Shown here piece by piece: positions 8,950 to 17,774 of a DNA stretch of 64,000 nt (position 1 is its first letter; each line of letters begins with the position of its first letter). The notes beneath the pieces were generated by a model. It was not told where the DNA came from. It searched no databases and saw only the letters and a program-made list of their open reading frames with translations. A program made the position numbers and the translations under genes. The stretch comes from Pseudonocardia hydrocarbonoxydans (GTDB taxonomy: Bacteria > Actinomycetota > Actinomycetes > Mycobacteriales > Pseudonocardiaceae): assembly GCF_006539565.1 (NCBI RefSeq), contig NZ_BJNG01000035.1, positions 62,001 through 126,000 of the forward strand, written 5' to 3'.

Positions 8950-10419
8950 TCAGCGGGGGAGGGCGGCGAGCAGGCCTTCGCAGGTGCGGACCAGCGTGCG
9001 GGCGGTGCCGACCTGGGACCGGTCGGACAGCGGGCTCTCCGCCCGGCGCTGCCACCCGCCCAGCGCCTCGAGGACGGCGGCGCGCAGCTCGGCGGGGTCG
9101 GCGGACGGGTCGAGGCCCAGCCGGGCGGCCGGGGTGCCGCCGTCGCCGCCGAGCAGGCGTTCGGCCTCGGCCTTGACGTCCTGGGGCAATTTGACGACCC
9201 GCGTCCGCAGCGCGGTGAGCAGGCGCAGCTCGGTGAACTCGTGCGCGCCCGCGGTGATCCGCTCGACCTCGCGGGCCAGCGGCACGGACGCCGGGATCGG
9301 CTCGCGGGCCAGCACCAGCTCCAGCGCCAGCAGCGCGGAACGGGACTTGAGCAGGTCGCGGCGCTCGGTGAACTGGGTGGTGAGCACGGTGCGCAGCTCG
9401 TCGAGGCCGCTGCGCTTGACCAGCTCCGCCGACAGCGCGCCCGGGTCGTCGATCCCGCGGCGGATCAGCGTGATCCCGAGGCGGACGCCGAACAGCCCGT
9501 AGCGGTCGAGCAGCGCGGCGCGGGTCTCCGGGTCGAGCGGGGCCGTCTCCGAGGCCCGGACGAACCGGTCGGCCGAGAGCAGCAGCGGCTCGGTGTCGGC
9601 GGCCTGCGCCGTCGCGAGCGTGGACAGCGCGGTGAACTCGGCCTGGCGCATCGTCCGCCCGCTCTGGGCGAGCAGCCCGGCCACGGCGACGACGGTCTGG
9701 CACAGCGAGCGCAGCTTCTCGTCGCGGCGGTAGCGACCGGCGATCTGGCGGGCCGACGCCATCGCGTCGAGCCGCCCGACGCCGATCTCGTCGGCCCGCG
9801 ACAGGATCGCCACCGTGTTGACCGGGGCGGCCTTGGCCACGCCCTGGTCGTGGAACGACTCCAGGAACCGCACGTCGGAGACGTGCAGGTGGCGCATCAG
9901 GTACAGCACGGCGTCGGCCGGGGCCGGGGCGTCCTCGGGGACGAGGAACGCGCCCGCCCGCGCGGACGTGTCGGCCGACATGGACGCGATACCGGGCGTG
10001 TCGATCAGCGACGTGGCGCGCAGGCTCTGCGACGGCCAGTCGACGACGAGCCGGTCGACGCGCTCCGCGGGCGTGCCGCCGAGGTCGATGGTGAGCGCGC
10101 CGTCGCGGCGGCGCACCGTCAGCGGCCGGGGCGGTCCGTCGCGCGGGATCATCAGCACCTTCGGGCTGGGCCCGTCCTGGTACCAGGTGACGACGCGGGT
10201 GCACTCGCCCGCGTCGGTGGGGGCGATCTCCTCGCCGACGAGCGCGTTGAGCAGCGTCGACTTGCCCGCCTTGACCTTGCCCGCGATCGCCACCCGCAGC
10301 GGCTCGTCGAACCGGGCGAGGTGCTGGCGCAGCCAGGCGGTGGCCTGCGGGCTGTCGCGGTAGGCGTCGACGGCGTCACGCAGCACCCCGCGCACGGCGA
10401 TGCCCAGCCCCGGTGTCAC
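8950..10419 (-). CDS. iniC: Dynamin-like GTPase IniC
   Basis: A 489-residue member of the bacterial dynamin-like family. G1/P-loop GKVKAGKST begins at residue 47, the G3 motif is LIDTPGIAS, and a G4-like RADEIG follows. The rest is helical stalk-like sequence. The GTG start overlaps the iniA stop (GTGA, 10416-10419), showing translational coupling. In mycobacteria the iniBAC operon is induced by cell-wall inhibitors such as isoniazid and ethambutol, and IniA/IniC are thought to act in membrane maintenance; the role here is inferred from that. No clear membrane segment is seen in this paralogue, unlike iniA. Confidence 0.88.
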   Translation of the reverse strand: MTPGLGIAVRGVLRDAVDAYRDSPQATAWLRQHLARFDEPLRVAIAGKVKAGKSTLLNALVGEEIAPTDAGECTRVVTWYQDGPSPKVLMIPRDGPPRPLTVRRRDGALTIDLGGTPAERVDRLVVDWPSQSLRATSLIDTPGIASMSADTSARAGAFLVPEDAPAPADAVLYLMRHLHVSDVRFLESFHDQGVAKAAPVNTVAILSRADEIGVGRLDAMASARQIAGRYRRDEKLRSLCQTVVAVAGLLAQSGRTMRQAEFTALSTLATAQAADTEPLLLSADRFVRASETAPLDPETRAALLDRYGLFGVRLGITLIRRGIDDPGALSAELVKRSGLDELRTVLTTQFTERRDLLKSRSALLALELVLAREPIPASVPLAREVERITAGAHEFTELRLLTALRTRVVKLPQDVKAEAERLLGGDGGTPAARLGLDPSADPAELRAAVLEALGGWQRRAESPLSDRSQVGTARTLVRTCEGLLAALPR

Positions 10420-12224
10420 ACCAGCACCTTGCGGGCGCCCGGGACGAGCGCGCGGGCGCGTTCCTCCAGCTTGGCGATGCGGTCGAGCTCGGCCTCCAGG
10501 TCGCGGATCCGGGCCCGGCGGACGTTCTCGTCGCCGCTGACGGCCTTCTGCGCCGCCTTCACCGAGCTGTCGACGGAGGTCTGCAGCTCCTCGGCCAACG
10601 AGGTGAAGTGGTCGCGCAGCTGGCGCTGCACCTGGCGGAGCATGTCGCGGGAGTCCTTGCCGACCTGGAAGGTCACCTCGTCGAGGTGCTTGCGGACCGC
10701 GGTCTTGGCGTCGGACTTGCGGCGGGCGAGCTGGCGGGCCTGCTCCTCGCGCACCGTCTTCGCCCCGAACAGCAGCCCGGCCCCGATCGAGAGCGGGTTG
10801 AGCATCGCGAAGCCGGCCAGCGTGGTGGCCAGCCCGATCATCAGCATGCCGCCGTAGCCGCCGCGCGCCCCGACGTAGAGCTTCTGGCCGATGCTCAGCC
10901 GCTCCTGCTCGGGGCGTTCCAGCCGGTCGACGTGGCCGCCGACCTCGCCGGTGCGCCCGGTCCGCAGCGCGGGCAGCACGGCGTCGCCCTCGGCCGCGAA
11001 GTGCTCGGCGACCTGCGTGGCCAGCCACTCCGCCCGCTGCCCGGCCCACACGAAGTTGGCCGAGGTGGCGGTGGCGACCTGGCCTTCGAGCCACTCGCCG
11101 AACTGGTCCCAGATGTCGGCGGGGTCGGCCGCGTCGAGCAGCCCGTCGGCCTCGCGGCCGATCACCCGCAGCCGGTCACGCAGGTCGTGCTCGATGTCGG
11201 CGCTGAGGTCCTGCACGCCGTCGCTGAGCGTGTGCTGCCAGCGCGCGGAGCGGTCCTTGAGCGCGGCGGCGCGCCCGCGCGCGATCTCCAGGTCCGACAC
11301 CAGCGCGGCGGCGTGCTGCGGGTTCTGCTGCGCGGCCAGCTCCGCGCGCATGGTGGCGCCCATCTGATCGGCGACGGCGAGCACGTCCTGGCTGGTGGAG
11401 CGGCGGTCCAGGTCGTCGGCGCGGGCCAGTACCTCGCTGCGCAGGAAGGTGACCAGCGCGGCGAACCCGGACTCCGTGTTGAGCTCGGCGTCCTCGCTGC
11501 GCACCGCCTCCAGCCGCAGCACCGACGACACGGGGAACAGGTCGGCGGTGATCCCGGCCGCGGCGAGGTGGCCGCGGTCGAGGTCGGTGATGCGCCGCCA
11601 GTGCGGGTAGAGGTCGGTCTTGGTGATCACCCCGGCGACGTTGGGGCACAGCCGCATCGCCGTGGCCAGGAAGTCGAGCTCCGGGGCGGTGTACTCCTGC
11701 GAGGCGTCGGAGACGAGCAGCACGGCGTCGGCGGTGGGGAGGGTGGCCATCGTGGCGGCGCCGTGGGCCGAGCCCAGCCCGCCGACGCCGGGGGTGTCGA
11801 CGAGCACCAGCCCGTCCTTGAGCAGGTTGCGCGGCAGCCCGACCTCGGCGCGGGAGAGCCCCTGGCGGTTGCCCGGGTTGCCTGCCTCGGAGACGTAGTC
11901 GGCGAGCTTGGCCACCGGCACGTCGCTGCGCCGGCGCTGCTCGCCCTCCCAGACCAGGGTGACCGAGGGCTGCTCGGCGTAGAGGACGGCCGTGGGGACC
12001 GCGGTGGCCAGGTCGTCGTCGACGGGGCAGACGGGGGCGTTGATCAGCGCGTTGACGAGCTGGCTCTTGCCCTGCTTGAACTCACCGACGATCAGCACCC
12101 GCACGTTCGGGTCCTCGAGGCGGTGGCGGGTGTGCCCCAGCCGCACCGCCAGGTCGGGGCGCTCGTAGGCGTGCGCCGCCCTCAGCGCGAGGTCGACCAG
12201 CTCCATCGCCGCGGGTACCGCCAC
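10416..12224 (-). CDS. iniA: Dynamin-like GTPase IniA
   Basis: A 602-residue bacterial dynamin-like protein. G1 is GEFKQGKSQ from residue 47, G3 is LVDTPGVGG, and G4-like ITKTDL is present. A hydrophobic paddle or membrane-inserting stretch lies near residues 455-490 (GMLMIGLATTLAGFAML), followed by a basic helical region. It is the middle gene of iniB-iniA-iniC and overlaps iniC by 4 bp. The GTG at 12224 has GGGGAGGG eight bases upstream; an in-frame ATG at 12206 is a weaker alternative. Probable role: membrane remodelling or repair at the inner membrane under envelope stress, by family inference. Confidence 0.9.
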   Translation of the reverse strand: MAVPAAMELVDLALRAAHAYERPDLAVRLGHTRHRLEDPNVRVLIVGEFKQGKSQLVNALINAPVCPVDDDLATAVPTAVLYAEQPSVTLVWEGEQRRRSDVPVAKLADYVSEAGNPGNRQGLSRAEVGLPRNLLKDGLVLVDTPGVGGLGSAHGAATMATLPTADAVLLVSDASQEYTAPELDFLATAMRLCPNVAGVITKTDLYPHWRRITDLDRGHLAAAGITADLFPVSSVLRLEAVRSEDAELNTESGFAALVTFLRSEVLARADDLDRRSTSQDVLAVADQMGATMRAELAAQQNPQHAAALVSDLEIARGRAAALKDRSARWQHTLSDGVQDLSADIEHDLRDRLRVIGREADGLLDAADPADIWDQFGEWLEGQVATATSANFVWAGQRAEWLATQVAEHFAAEGDAVLPALRTGRTGEVGGHVDRLERPEQERLSIGQKLYVGARGGYGGMLMIGLATTLAGFAMLNPLSIGAGLLFGAKTVREEQARQLARRKSDAKTAVRKHLDEVTFQVGKDSRDMLRQVQRQLRDHFTSLAEELQTSVDSSVKAAQKAVSGDENVRRARIRDLEAELDRIAKLEERARALVPGARKVLV

Positions 12225-12266
12225 CGACGCATCCCTCCCCTGACTCCGGCGCCACCATACGACGAA

Positions 12267-12306
12267 GCCGCCGCCACTCCCGGGTGTCCCCGGGGGTGGC
12301 GGCGGC
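12267..12306 (-). terminator. Strong hairpin between iniB and iniA
   Basis: Arms GCCGCCGCCAC (12267-12277) and complement (12296-12306), 11 bp perfect, enclosing a second CCCGGG-rich self-pairing core. It lies 26 bp after the iniB stop and 43 bp before the iniA start inside the presumed operon, so it may act as a partial terminator or mRNA stabiliser that makes iniB more abundant than iniA and iniC. Confidence 0.6.
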
Positions 12307-12331
12307 GCCGCGTCGTGCGATGTCGCTCAGA

Positions 12332-13114
12332 TCAGAGCTCGACCTCGTTGTCGGCGATCGTGGTGTTGCCCGAGTCCTCGACGTCGAACGAGTCCTCGAT
12401 CTCGGTGTTGGCCTGGAACGAGTCGTCCACGTCGATGTCGACGCTGTTGTCCACGTTGTTCGTGGTCGTCGTGGTCGTGGTCGTGGTGGTGTCGTTGTCC
12501 TGGTCGTTGTCCTGGCTGTTGTCGTCCTGCGAGCCGGACGCGTTGCTGCCGTTGTTGGCGAACGCACCACCGTCGTCGACGTTCACGCCGCCGGCCACCG
12601 AACCGGCCCCGAACGCGCCGTCGCCGACCTGGTTGCCGTTGCCGATGATGTTGTCGTCACCGGTGACGATGTTGCTGTCCTCGATGTCGTCGCCGGCCGC
12701 CACCGCGCCGTCGCCGGAGGCGGAGACGATGTCGTTGTCGAAGGTGACGTCGCCGTCGGCGATGACCGTGCCGTTGAAGGACTGGTCGTTGTAGACGTCG
12801 TTGTCCTCGTTGGTGATGTACGTGTCGCCGTAGTTGTTCACGATCTCGGTGAGGTGCTTGACGACGGCGTCGTGGTCGCTCTCGCCACCCTGCGGGACGG
12901 TGTTCTGGAACGAGCCGCCCAGGTCGACGTCGCCGCGACCGTTGCTCTCGGTGAACGCGACGAGCGCGTCGTCGAAGTCGGCGCAGGACAGGTCGTCGAG
13001 GCCGTTGTCGGCCAAGTAGTCCGACGGGTTGGCCAGGAAGGCCTGCCGCTCCTCCTCGCTGCCGAACAGGTTGTTCAGGAACTCCATCAGGGTGGCGCTG
13101 AGGCTGGTGCTCAT
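12332..13114 (-). CDS. iniB: IniB-like Asx/Gly-rich protein
   Basis: A 260-residue acidic protein. The first ~90 residues form a structured part (MSTSLSATLMEFLNNLFGSE, NPSDYLADNGLDDL, HLTEIVNNYGDTY). After that comes a low-complexity Asn/Asp/Gly-rich region with pseudo-repeats such as DGDVTFDND and GDDNIIGNGNQ, a run of ten Thr and an Asp-rich tail. This two-part composition, with the position ahead of iniA and iniC, fits IniB of mycobacteria. There is no signal peptide or membrane segment, so location is uncertain. The ATG has an upstream GGAG-like site. It is transcribed away from the Hsp70-like gene; the 261-bp divergent gap probably holds both promoters. Confidence 0.85.
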   Translation of the reverse strand: MSTSLSATLMEFLNNLFGSEEERQAFLANPSDYLADNGLDDLSCADFDDALVAFTESNGRGDVDLGGSFQNTVPQGGESDHDAVVKHLTEIVNNYGDTYITNEDNDVYNDQSFNGTVIADGDVTFDNDIVSASGDGAVAAGDDIEDSNIVTGDDNIIGNGNQVGDGAFGAGSVAGGVNVDDGGAFANNGSNASGSQDDNSQDNDQDNDTTTTTTTTTTNNVDNSVDIDVDDSFQANTEIEDSFDVEDSGNTTIADNEVEL

Positions 13115-13375
13115 GATGACTCCAGGGTGTGTGGGAGAGCTGGGGTGCCGGCTGGTCCGGCGTTGAGGAGAACGTTAGGGATCGGGGGGTCCCGGGCCAT
13201 CGGGGAACGGACACAGTCCGCTCCGGGGGACGGGTGGGGGATCGCCCCCGGGGGCGTTAGGGGGTTGGGGGATGCGTCCCCGATCGGGTCGTGGTCGAGG
13301 ATGGGGGCTAACGCGTGGGCGCTTCTCTCCGATGGCGAGGAGAAGGCGCGCCATCGGGGGCACGAGGGGACGGCC
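13115..13375. promoter_or_regulatory. Divergent iniB / hsp70-like promoter region
   Basis: This 261-bp gap contains no gene. It has three CGTTAG words: two direct (13173-13178 and 13255-13260, each followed by GGG) and one inverted (CTAACG at 13308-13313), plus several ATCGGGG words. The regularity suggests regulator sites, perhaps for the IniR-like activator, but this is only pattern; no consensus -35/-10 pair is convincing. Confidence 0.4.
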
Positions 13376-15427
13376 ATGGGATACCAGCTCGGGATCGACC
13401 TGGGGACGACGTACACGTCCGCAGCGGTGTGCCGGTCCGACGACCGGCGCTGGGTGGAGCCCGAGGTCGTCACGCTCGGCACCCGCGGGGCCACCGTCCC
13501 GTCGGTGCTGTTCCTCGCGCCCGACGGCTCCGTCGTCGTCGGTGACGCCGCGGAGCGCCGCGCGCTGACCGACCCCGACCGCGTGGTGCGCGAGTTCAAG
13601 CGCCGCATCGGCGACTCCACCCCGATCGTCGTCGCCGGCCGCGCCTGGGCCCCCGAGGAGCTGTCGGCGCGGCTGGTCCGCTGGGTCGTCGACCAGGTCG
13701 CCGAGCGCGAGGGCGGTCCCGCCACCCGCATCGCCGTCACCCATCCCGCGTCGTGGGGCCCGCACAAGCGCGACCTGCTGGCCGGCGCGCTGGCCGCGCA
13801 GGGCGTCTCGGTCACCTACCTCGCCGAGCCCCAGGCCGCGGCGCTGCACTACTCCTCCGCCGAGCGCGTGGAGCCCGGCTCCACGATCGCCGTCTACGAC
13901 CTGGGCGGCGGCACGTTCGACGCCGCCGTCGTGCGCAAGGCCGACCCAGCCCGGGCGGGCTCCGGCACCGCCGGGTTCGGGCTGCTCGGGCGCCCCGAGG
14001 GCCTGGAGCGCCTGGGCGGCATCGACTTCGACGAGGCCGTGTTCGAGCACCTCCGCGACGGCCTGCCCGACGTCTTCGCCGGCCTCGACGCCACCGACCC
14101 GGCCACCCTGTCGGCCGTCGCGCGGGTGCGCCGCGACTGCACCGAGGCCAAGGAGGCGCTGAGCAGCGACACCGAGGTGTCGATCCCGGTGCTGCTGCCG
14201 GGCTCGCGCGGGTCGGTCCGGCTGCACCGCAGCGAGTTCGAGTCGCTGATCCGCCCCCAGGTGGAGGAGACCGTCTCCGCGCTGCGCAGCGCCGTCCGCT
14301 CGGCCGGGCTCACCCCCGAGCAGCTCACCGCGGTGCTGCTGGTCGGCGGGTCCTCGCGGATCCCGCTGGTCGCGCAACTGGTGTCCGAGCAGCTCGGGCG
14401 GCCGGTCGCCGTCGACACCGACCCGAAGAACGCCATCGCGAAGGGCGCCGCGCTCGCGGTCTCCCCCAAGCCGACGGCGTCGTGGCCGGGGGTGTCGATC
14501 CCCGTCGTCGCCGGGGCTGCCGCGGCCGGGGCTGCCGCGGCCGGGGCTGCCGCGGCCGGGGCTGCTGCGGCCGCCGCGGACGAGGGCGTCACCTCGCGCG
14601 TCTCGGCCCCCACACCCCCGCCGCCGCGCCCGGCGCGCGGCGCGGCGGTGCCGGTCCAGGGAGCGGCCGCCCCCCATCCCGCGGCCCCCCACCCCGCGGC
14701 CCAGTCCTACCCCGCGCAGTCGCTGCCCGTGCAGCCCTACACCCCGCCCCGCGGCGGGCCCACGCACGAGCCGGCCACGGCCCTGCTCGCCGGCCAGGGC
14801 GGGCCGCCGCCGCGCCCGCGCGCGGAGCCGCCGACCCGGTACGACCGCGCGTACGACGACGGCGCGTACGACGACCGCGGCTACGACGACTACGACGACT
14901 ACGACGAGCCGCGGCGCCGCCCGATCGGCCTGCTCATCGGCGTCGGGGGCCTGGCCGCCGTCGCGCTGCTGATCGTGGCGGTGGTGCTGTGGCCCCGCGG
15001 CGACGGCGGCGTGTCCGGCATCCCGTCGATCGGCAACGCCGGCGACACCGCCGCTCCCACCAGCGAGGTCGTCGAGCCCACCACGCAGGCGCCGGTCGCG
15101 CCCGGGACGGGGACCGGTTCCGGTTCCGGTTCCGGTTCGTCGGGGGGCGGGAGCGGCTCCGGTGGCGCCATCGGCGGTGGTGGCGGCGGTGGCGGGGGCG
15201 GGGGCGTCACCTCAGCGCCGGTGGTCGAGCCGACCGTCGTCGAGCCGACGGTGGACCCGTCGCCCGAGGTGACCGAGCCCTCGGTCGTCGTCCCGCCGGC
15301 GGTGGATCCCGGGCCCCCGCAGGGGCAGGGACCGGACCCCACGACCCCCGAGGGCAGCGGCACCCCGCCCGTCGCCGGCGAGACCCCGACCGCCGGGGCG
15401 TCGCCGTCATCGGACCCCGTGGTCTGA
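13376..15427 (+). CDS. Membrane-anchored Hsp70-like protein
   Basis: A 683-residue protein with an N-terminal Hsp70 ATPase domain (about 1-375: [42 protein letters not shown]). It lacks the DnaK substrate-binding domain. Instead there is a low-complexity Ala/Pro region with a 5-residue repeat, a Tyr/Asp-rich patch (YDDGAYDDRGYDDYDDYDE), one membrane segment at about 519-539 (LLIGVGGLAAVALLIVAVVL) and an exported Gly/Ser/Pro/Thr-rich tail of ~140 residues. So the ATPase faces the cytoplasm and the tail the wall. It lies beside iniB and is transcribed away from it. Function unknown; an envelope-stress role is inferred only from location. Confidence 0.87.
   Translation: MGYQLGIDLGTTYTSAAVCRSDDRRWVEPEVVTLGTRGATVPSVLFLAPDGSVVVGDAAERRALTDPDRVVREFKRRIGDSTPIVVAGRAWAPEELSARLVRWVVDQVAEREGGPATRIAVTHPASWGPHKRDLLAGALAAQGVSVTYLAEPQAAALHYSSAERVEPGSTIAVYDLGGGTFDAAVVRKADPARAGSGTAGFGLLGRPEGLERLGGIDFDEAVFEHLRDGLPDVFAGLDATDPATLSAVARVRRDCTEAKEALSSDTEVSIPVLLPGSRGSVRLHRSEFESLIRPQVEETVSALRSAVRSAGLTPEQLTAVLLVGGSSRIPLVAQLVSEQLGRPVAVDTDPKNAIAKGAALAVSPKPTASWPGVSIPVVAGAAAAGAAAAGAAAAGAAAAAADEGVTSRVSAPTPPPPRPARGAAVPVQGAAAPHPAAPHPAAQSYPAQSLPVQPYTPPRGGPTHEPATALLAGQGGPPPRPRAEPPTRYDRAYDDGAYDDRGYDDYDDYDEPRRRPIGLLIGVGGLAAVALLIVAVVLWPRGDGGVSGIPSIGNAGDTAAPTSEVVEPTTQAPVAPGTGTGSGSGSGSSGGGSGSGGAIGGGGGGGGGGGVTSAPVVEPTVVEPTVDPSPEVTEPSVVVPPAVDPGPPQGQGPDPTTPEGSGTPPVAGETPTAGASPSSDPVV
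14510..14569 (+). repeat. 15-bp tandem repeat x4 (Ala/Gly)
   Basis: Four in-frame units of GCCGGGGCTGCCGCG (the last with one change) encode AGAAA repeats in the linker of the Hsp70-like protein. Likely variable by slippage. Confidence 0.9.
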
Positions 15428-15434
15428 CGAAACT

Positions 15435-15495
15435 CCTCCGCCCGAGCGGCGGAGGCCGGAGTCGGGACCGGTGCGGAGGGGAGCCCCGCACCGGT
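15435..15495 (+). terminator. Two hairpins after the Hsp70-like gene
   Basis: Hairpin 1: CCTCCGCC (15435-15442) and complement (15448-15455), 5-nt loop. Hairpin 2: ACCGGTGCGG (15467-15476) and complement (15486-15495). They start 8 bp after the stop and probably terminate the Hsp70-like transcript. Confidence 0.65.
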
Positions 15496-15541
15496 TCCGG
15501 TCTCGTGCACGAACCGGATGCAGGAAAGTGGAGTGGGACCA

Positions 15542-15793
15542 GTGGTGAGGGTGGGCGCGGCGATCGTCGCGATGGAGGTGGCGGCGCTGGTTCTGGCGAC
15601 GTCGGCGTTCGGGATGGTGGCGCTGGTCGTCGGTACCCCGGTGCTGCTGGCCACGGTGCTGGTGCTGGTCACGCTGTGGGCGACGCGCGGCCCGCGGCGC
15701 CGGCTGCAGGAGCGCCGCGCCGCGCTGTTCGACGAGGACGGCCCGGAGCGCGGCGGGCTGATGAGCGGCTTCTTCGAGGTGCCCGCGCGGTGA
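15542..15793 (+). CDS. Small two-span membrane protein
   Basis: An 83-residue protein with two hydrophobic stretches (about VGAAIVAMEVAALVLATSA and VALVVGTPVLLATVLVLVTL) and a basic-then-acidic cytoplasmic tail. No known domain is recognised. The GTG at 15542 follows GTGGAG by 8 nt and is preferred; an ATG at 15518 would add eight residues but has no ribosome site. Its stop overlaps the start of the acetyltransferase gene (GTGA), so the two are co-transcribed. Confidence 0.65.
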   Translation: MVRVGAAIVAMEVAALVLATSAFGMVALVVGTPVLLATVLVLVTLWATRGPRRRLQERRAALFDEDGPERGGLMSGFFEVPAR

Positions 15794-16242
15794 CGCCCAC
15801 GGTGCGGCCGGCGCGCGCGGGAGAGGCCGCGCTGCTGGCCGCGCTGGGCGTCCGCTCGAAGGCCCACTGGGGCTACCCGGCGGCGTACCTCGCCCGGTTC
15901 GCCCGGACCCGGGGCCTCGACGAACAGGTCCTCGCGACCAACGAGGTCTGGGTCGTCGAGCGGGACGGGGTGGTGTGCGCCTTCTGCACGCTGCTGCACC
16001 GCGCCGACCGGGTCGTCCTCGACGACCTGTGGGTCGACCCGCCGGAGATCGGCCGCGGCACAGGGCGGCTGCTGTTCGAGCACGCCCGCGCGCGGGCCGT
16101 CGCGGCCGGTGTGCGCGTCCTGGAGTGGGACGCCGACCCGCACGCCGTCGGCTTCTACGCGCACATGGGCGCCACGGTCGTCGGGTGGGCCGACGGCCTC
16201 GACGGCCGCCTGCCCGTCATGCGCGTGACGCTGGACGGGTGA
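15790..16242 (+). CDS. GNAT-family N-acetyltransferase
   Basis: A 150-residue single-domain acetyltransferase. The acetyl-CoA motif A is LDDLWVDPPEIGRGTGRLLF (with the R/Q-x-x-G-x-G/A type loop IGRGTG), followed by motif B YAHMGATVVG. The substrate cannot be told. The GTG start overlaps the preceding stop by 4 bp. It ends 42 bp before the multi-span membrane protein. Confidence 0.85.
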   Translation: MTPTVRPARAGEAALLAALGVRSKAHWGYPAAYLARFARTRGLDEQVLATNEVWVVERDGVVCAFCTLLHRADRVVLDDLWVDPPEIGRGTGRLLFEHARARAVAAGVRVLEWDADPHAVGFYAHMGATVVGWADGLDGRLPVMRVTLDG

Positions 16243-16284
16243 CGTCGCGGCCCCGCCGAACTGCCGCCGCGGCCCGTCCGGGGC

Positions 16285-17106
16285 ATGCTGGCGCCCGTGC
16301 TGATCGGGGTGGGAGCGGCGCTCGTCGCGATGGTCCTGAACAGCCTGGGCGCCCTGTTGCAGGCGGACGGCGCGCTGCGCGCCAGCCGGACCCGCCCGGT
16401 CGCCGTCCAGCCGCGGTACCTGCTGGGACTGGGTGCCGACGCCGTGGCGTGGCTGTTCAGCGTCGTCGCCCTGCGGTTCCTGCCGGTCTTCGCCGTGCAG
16501 GCCGTGCTGGGCGGCACCATCGCGCTGACGGCGCTGGCCGGGGAGCGCCTGTTCGGCACGGTGCTGCGCCGCGTCGACCGGTTCGCCGTGCTCGGCTGCC
16601 TGGTGGGGCTGGTGCTCGTGGCGTCCTCGGCGGGGCAGTCACGGCCGCCGATGCGCTCGCCGGTCGTCGACGTGGTGCTGCTGGTGTCGGTGCTGCTGCT
16701 GTCGGTCGCCGTGCTCGTGCTGCGCCGCGGGCGCCTGGCCTGGCCGCTGGCCGTCGTCGCCGGGCTCGGGTTCGGCGGGTCGACGCTGGCGGTGCGCGCC
16801 GCTCACGTGCAGGGCGGGCTGGACCCGTCGCAGCTGCTCTCCGAGCCGGCGAGCTACCTGGTGCTGGGGTTCTTCCTCGTCGGCCTGCTGGGGTACTCCG
16901 CGGCGCTGTCGCGGGGCACGGTCTCCACGATGACGGCGCTGCTCACCGTCACCGAGGTCGTCGTCCCCGGCCTGGTCGGGATCTGGCTGCTCGGCGACCC
17001 GGTCCGGCCCGGCTGGGAGCCGGTGCTCGCGGCGGGGCTGACGATCGCGGTCGTCGGCGTGGTGGTGCTCGCCCGCTCGCCCCACGAGCGGCCGCGGCGC
17101 CGCTGA
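16285..17106 (+). CDS. Multi-span membrane protein, EamA/DMT-like
   Basis: A 273-residue protein with about nine to ten hydrophobic helices and a two-half layout resembling the drug/metabolite transporter superfamily (for example VLNSLGALLQADGALR, FAVQAVLGGTIALTALAGE in the first half; MTALLTVTEVVVPGLVGIW and a final helix LAAGLTIAVVGVVVLA). These helices would place it in the inner membrane. Substrate unknown. A short Arg-rich tail ends the protein. It is convergent with the acetyltransferase gene that ends at 17177. Confidence 0.75.
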   Translation: MLAPVLIGVGAALVAMVLNSLGALLQADGALRASRTRPVAVQPRYLLGLGADAVAWLFSVVALRFLPVFAVQAVLGGTIALTALAGERLFGTVLRRVDRFAVLGCLVGLVLVASSAGQSRPPMRSPVVDVVLLVSVLLLSVAVLVLRRGRLAWPLAVVAGLGFGGSTLAVRAAHVQGGLDPSQLLSEPASYLVLGFFLVGLLGYSAALSRGTVSTMTALLTVTEVVVPGLVGIWLLGDPVRPGWEPVLAAGLTIAVVGVVVLARSPHERPRRR

Positions 17107-17176
17107 GCGATGGCGCGGATCGCGGGTGCGACGCCCGCGCCCCACGACGGCCACGGCGTGGAGGAGGCCCGGCGGA

Positions 17177-17740
17177 TCACCGCTCCCGCCGCGCCGCGAG
17201 CCACTCGTCCCGGGTGATCGCGTACTCGACGTCGCCGTGCTCGGTGCCGGGCACGGGGTCGTCGTAGTGCGGGTGGGTGCTCCGGACGTGGCGCATCCCG
17301 ATCTTCTCCAGGACCCGCCGGGACCCGGTGTGGATCGTCATCGTGTCGGCGACGACGGTGTGGATCGGCAGCTCGGAGAACCCGCGGTCCAGCAGCGCCC
17401 GCGCCCCCTCGGTGGCCAGCCCGCGGCCCCACGCGGCCCGGTGCAGCCGGTAGCCCACCTCGATCACGCCCGGCTGCGGGTCCCGGCGCGGGGCACGGAA
17501 CAGGAACCACCCGAGGAACGCCCCGCCGTCGCGCCCGATCGCCGCGCGGTAGCCGAAGCCGTCGCCGCGCTCGTCGAGGGAGCGGAAGTAGGGCAGGACC
17601 TCGTCTCGCACGTGCTCGGGGGTCTCGTCGCAGCGGCCGAGGTAGCGCATGACGGCCGGGTCGTTGTGCAGCGCGACCAGCTCGTCGACGTCGGCGGGGC
17701 CGAACCGGCGCAGGACCATGCGGTCGGTCTCGATGTCCAC
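17177..17740 (-). CDS. RimJ/RimL-type GNAT acetyltransferase
   Basis: A 187-residue acetyltransferase of the RimJ/RimL class (ETDRMVLRRFGPADVDELVA near the start; EVGYRLHRAAWGRGLATEGA with the acetyl-CoA loop RGLATEG; VLEKIGMRHVR). Members acetylate protein N-termini or small molecules; the substrate is unknown. The GTG at 17740 starts the conserved domain; upstream in-frame sequence has no homology-like features. It is divergent from the TetR gene with only 34 bp between starts, so the TetR protein may regulate both. Confidence 0.83.
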   Translation of the reverse strand: MDIETDRMVLRRFGPADVDELVALHNDPAVMRYLGRCDETPEHVRDEVLPYFRSLDERGDGFGYRAAIGRDGGAFLGWFLFRAPRRDPQPGVIEVGYRLHRAAWGRGLATEGARALLDRGFSELPIHTVVADTMTIHTGSRRVLEKIGMRHVRSTHPHYDDPVPGTEHGDVEYAITRDEWLAARRER

Positions 17741-17774
17741 CGGCCCATCCTGCGCCCGCCGGTACGGTCGTGGG

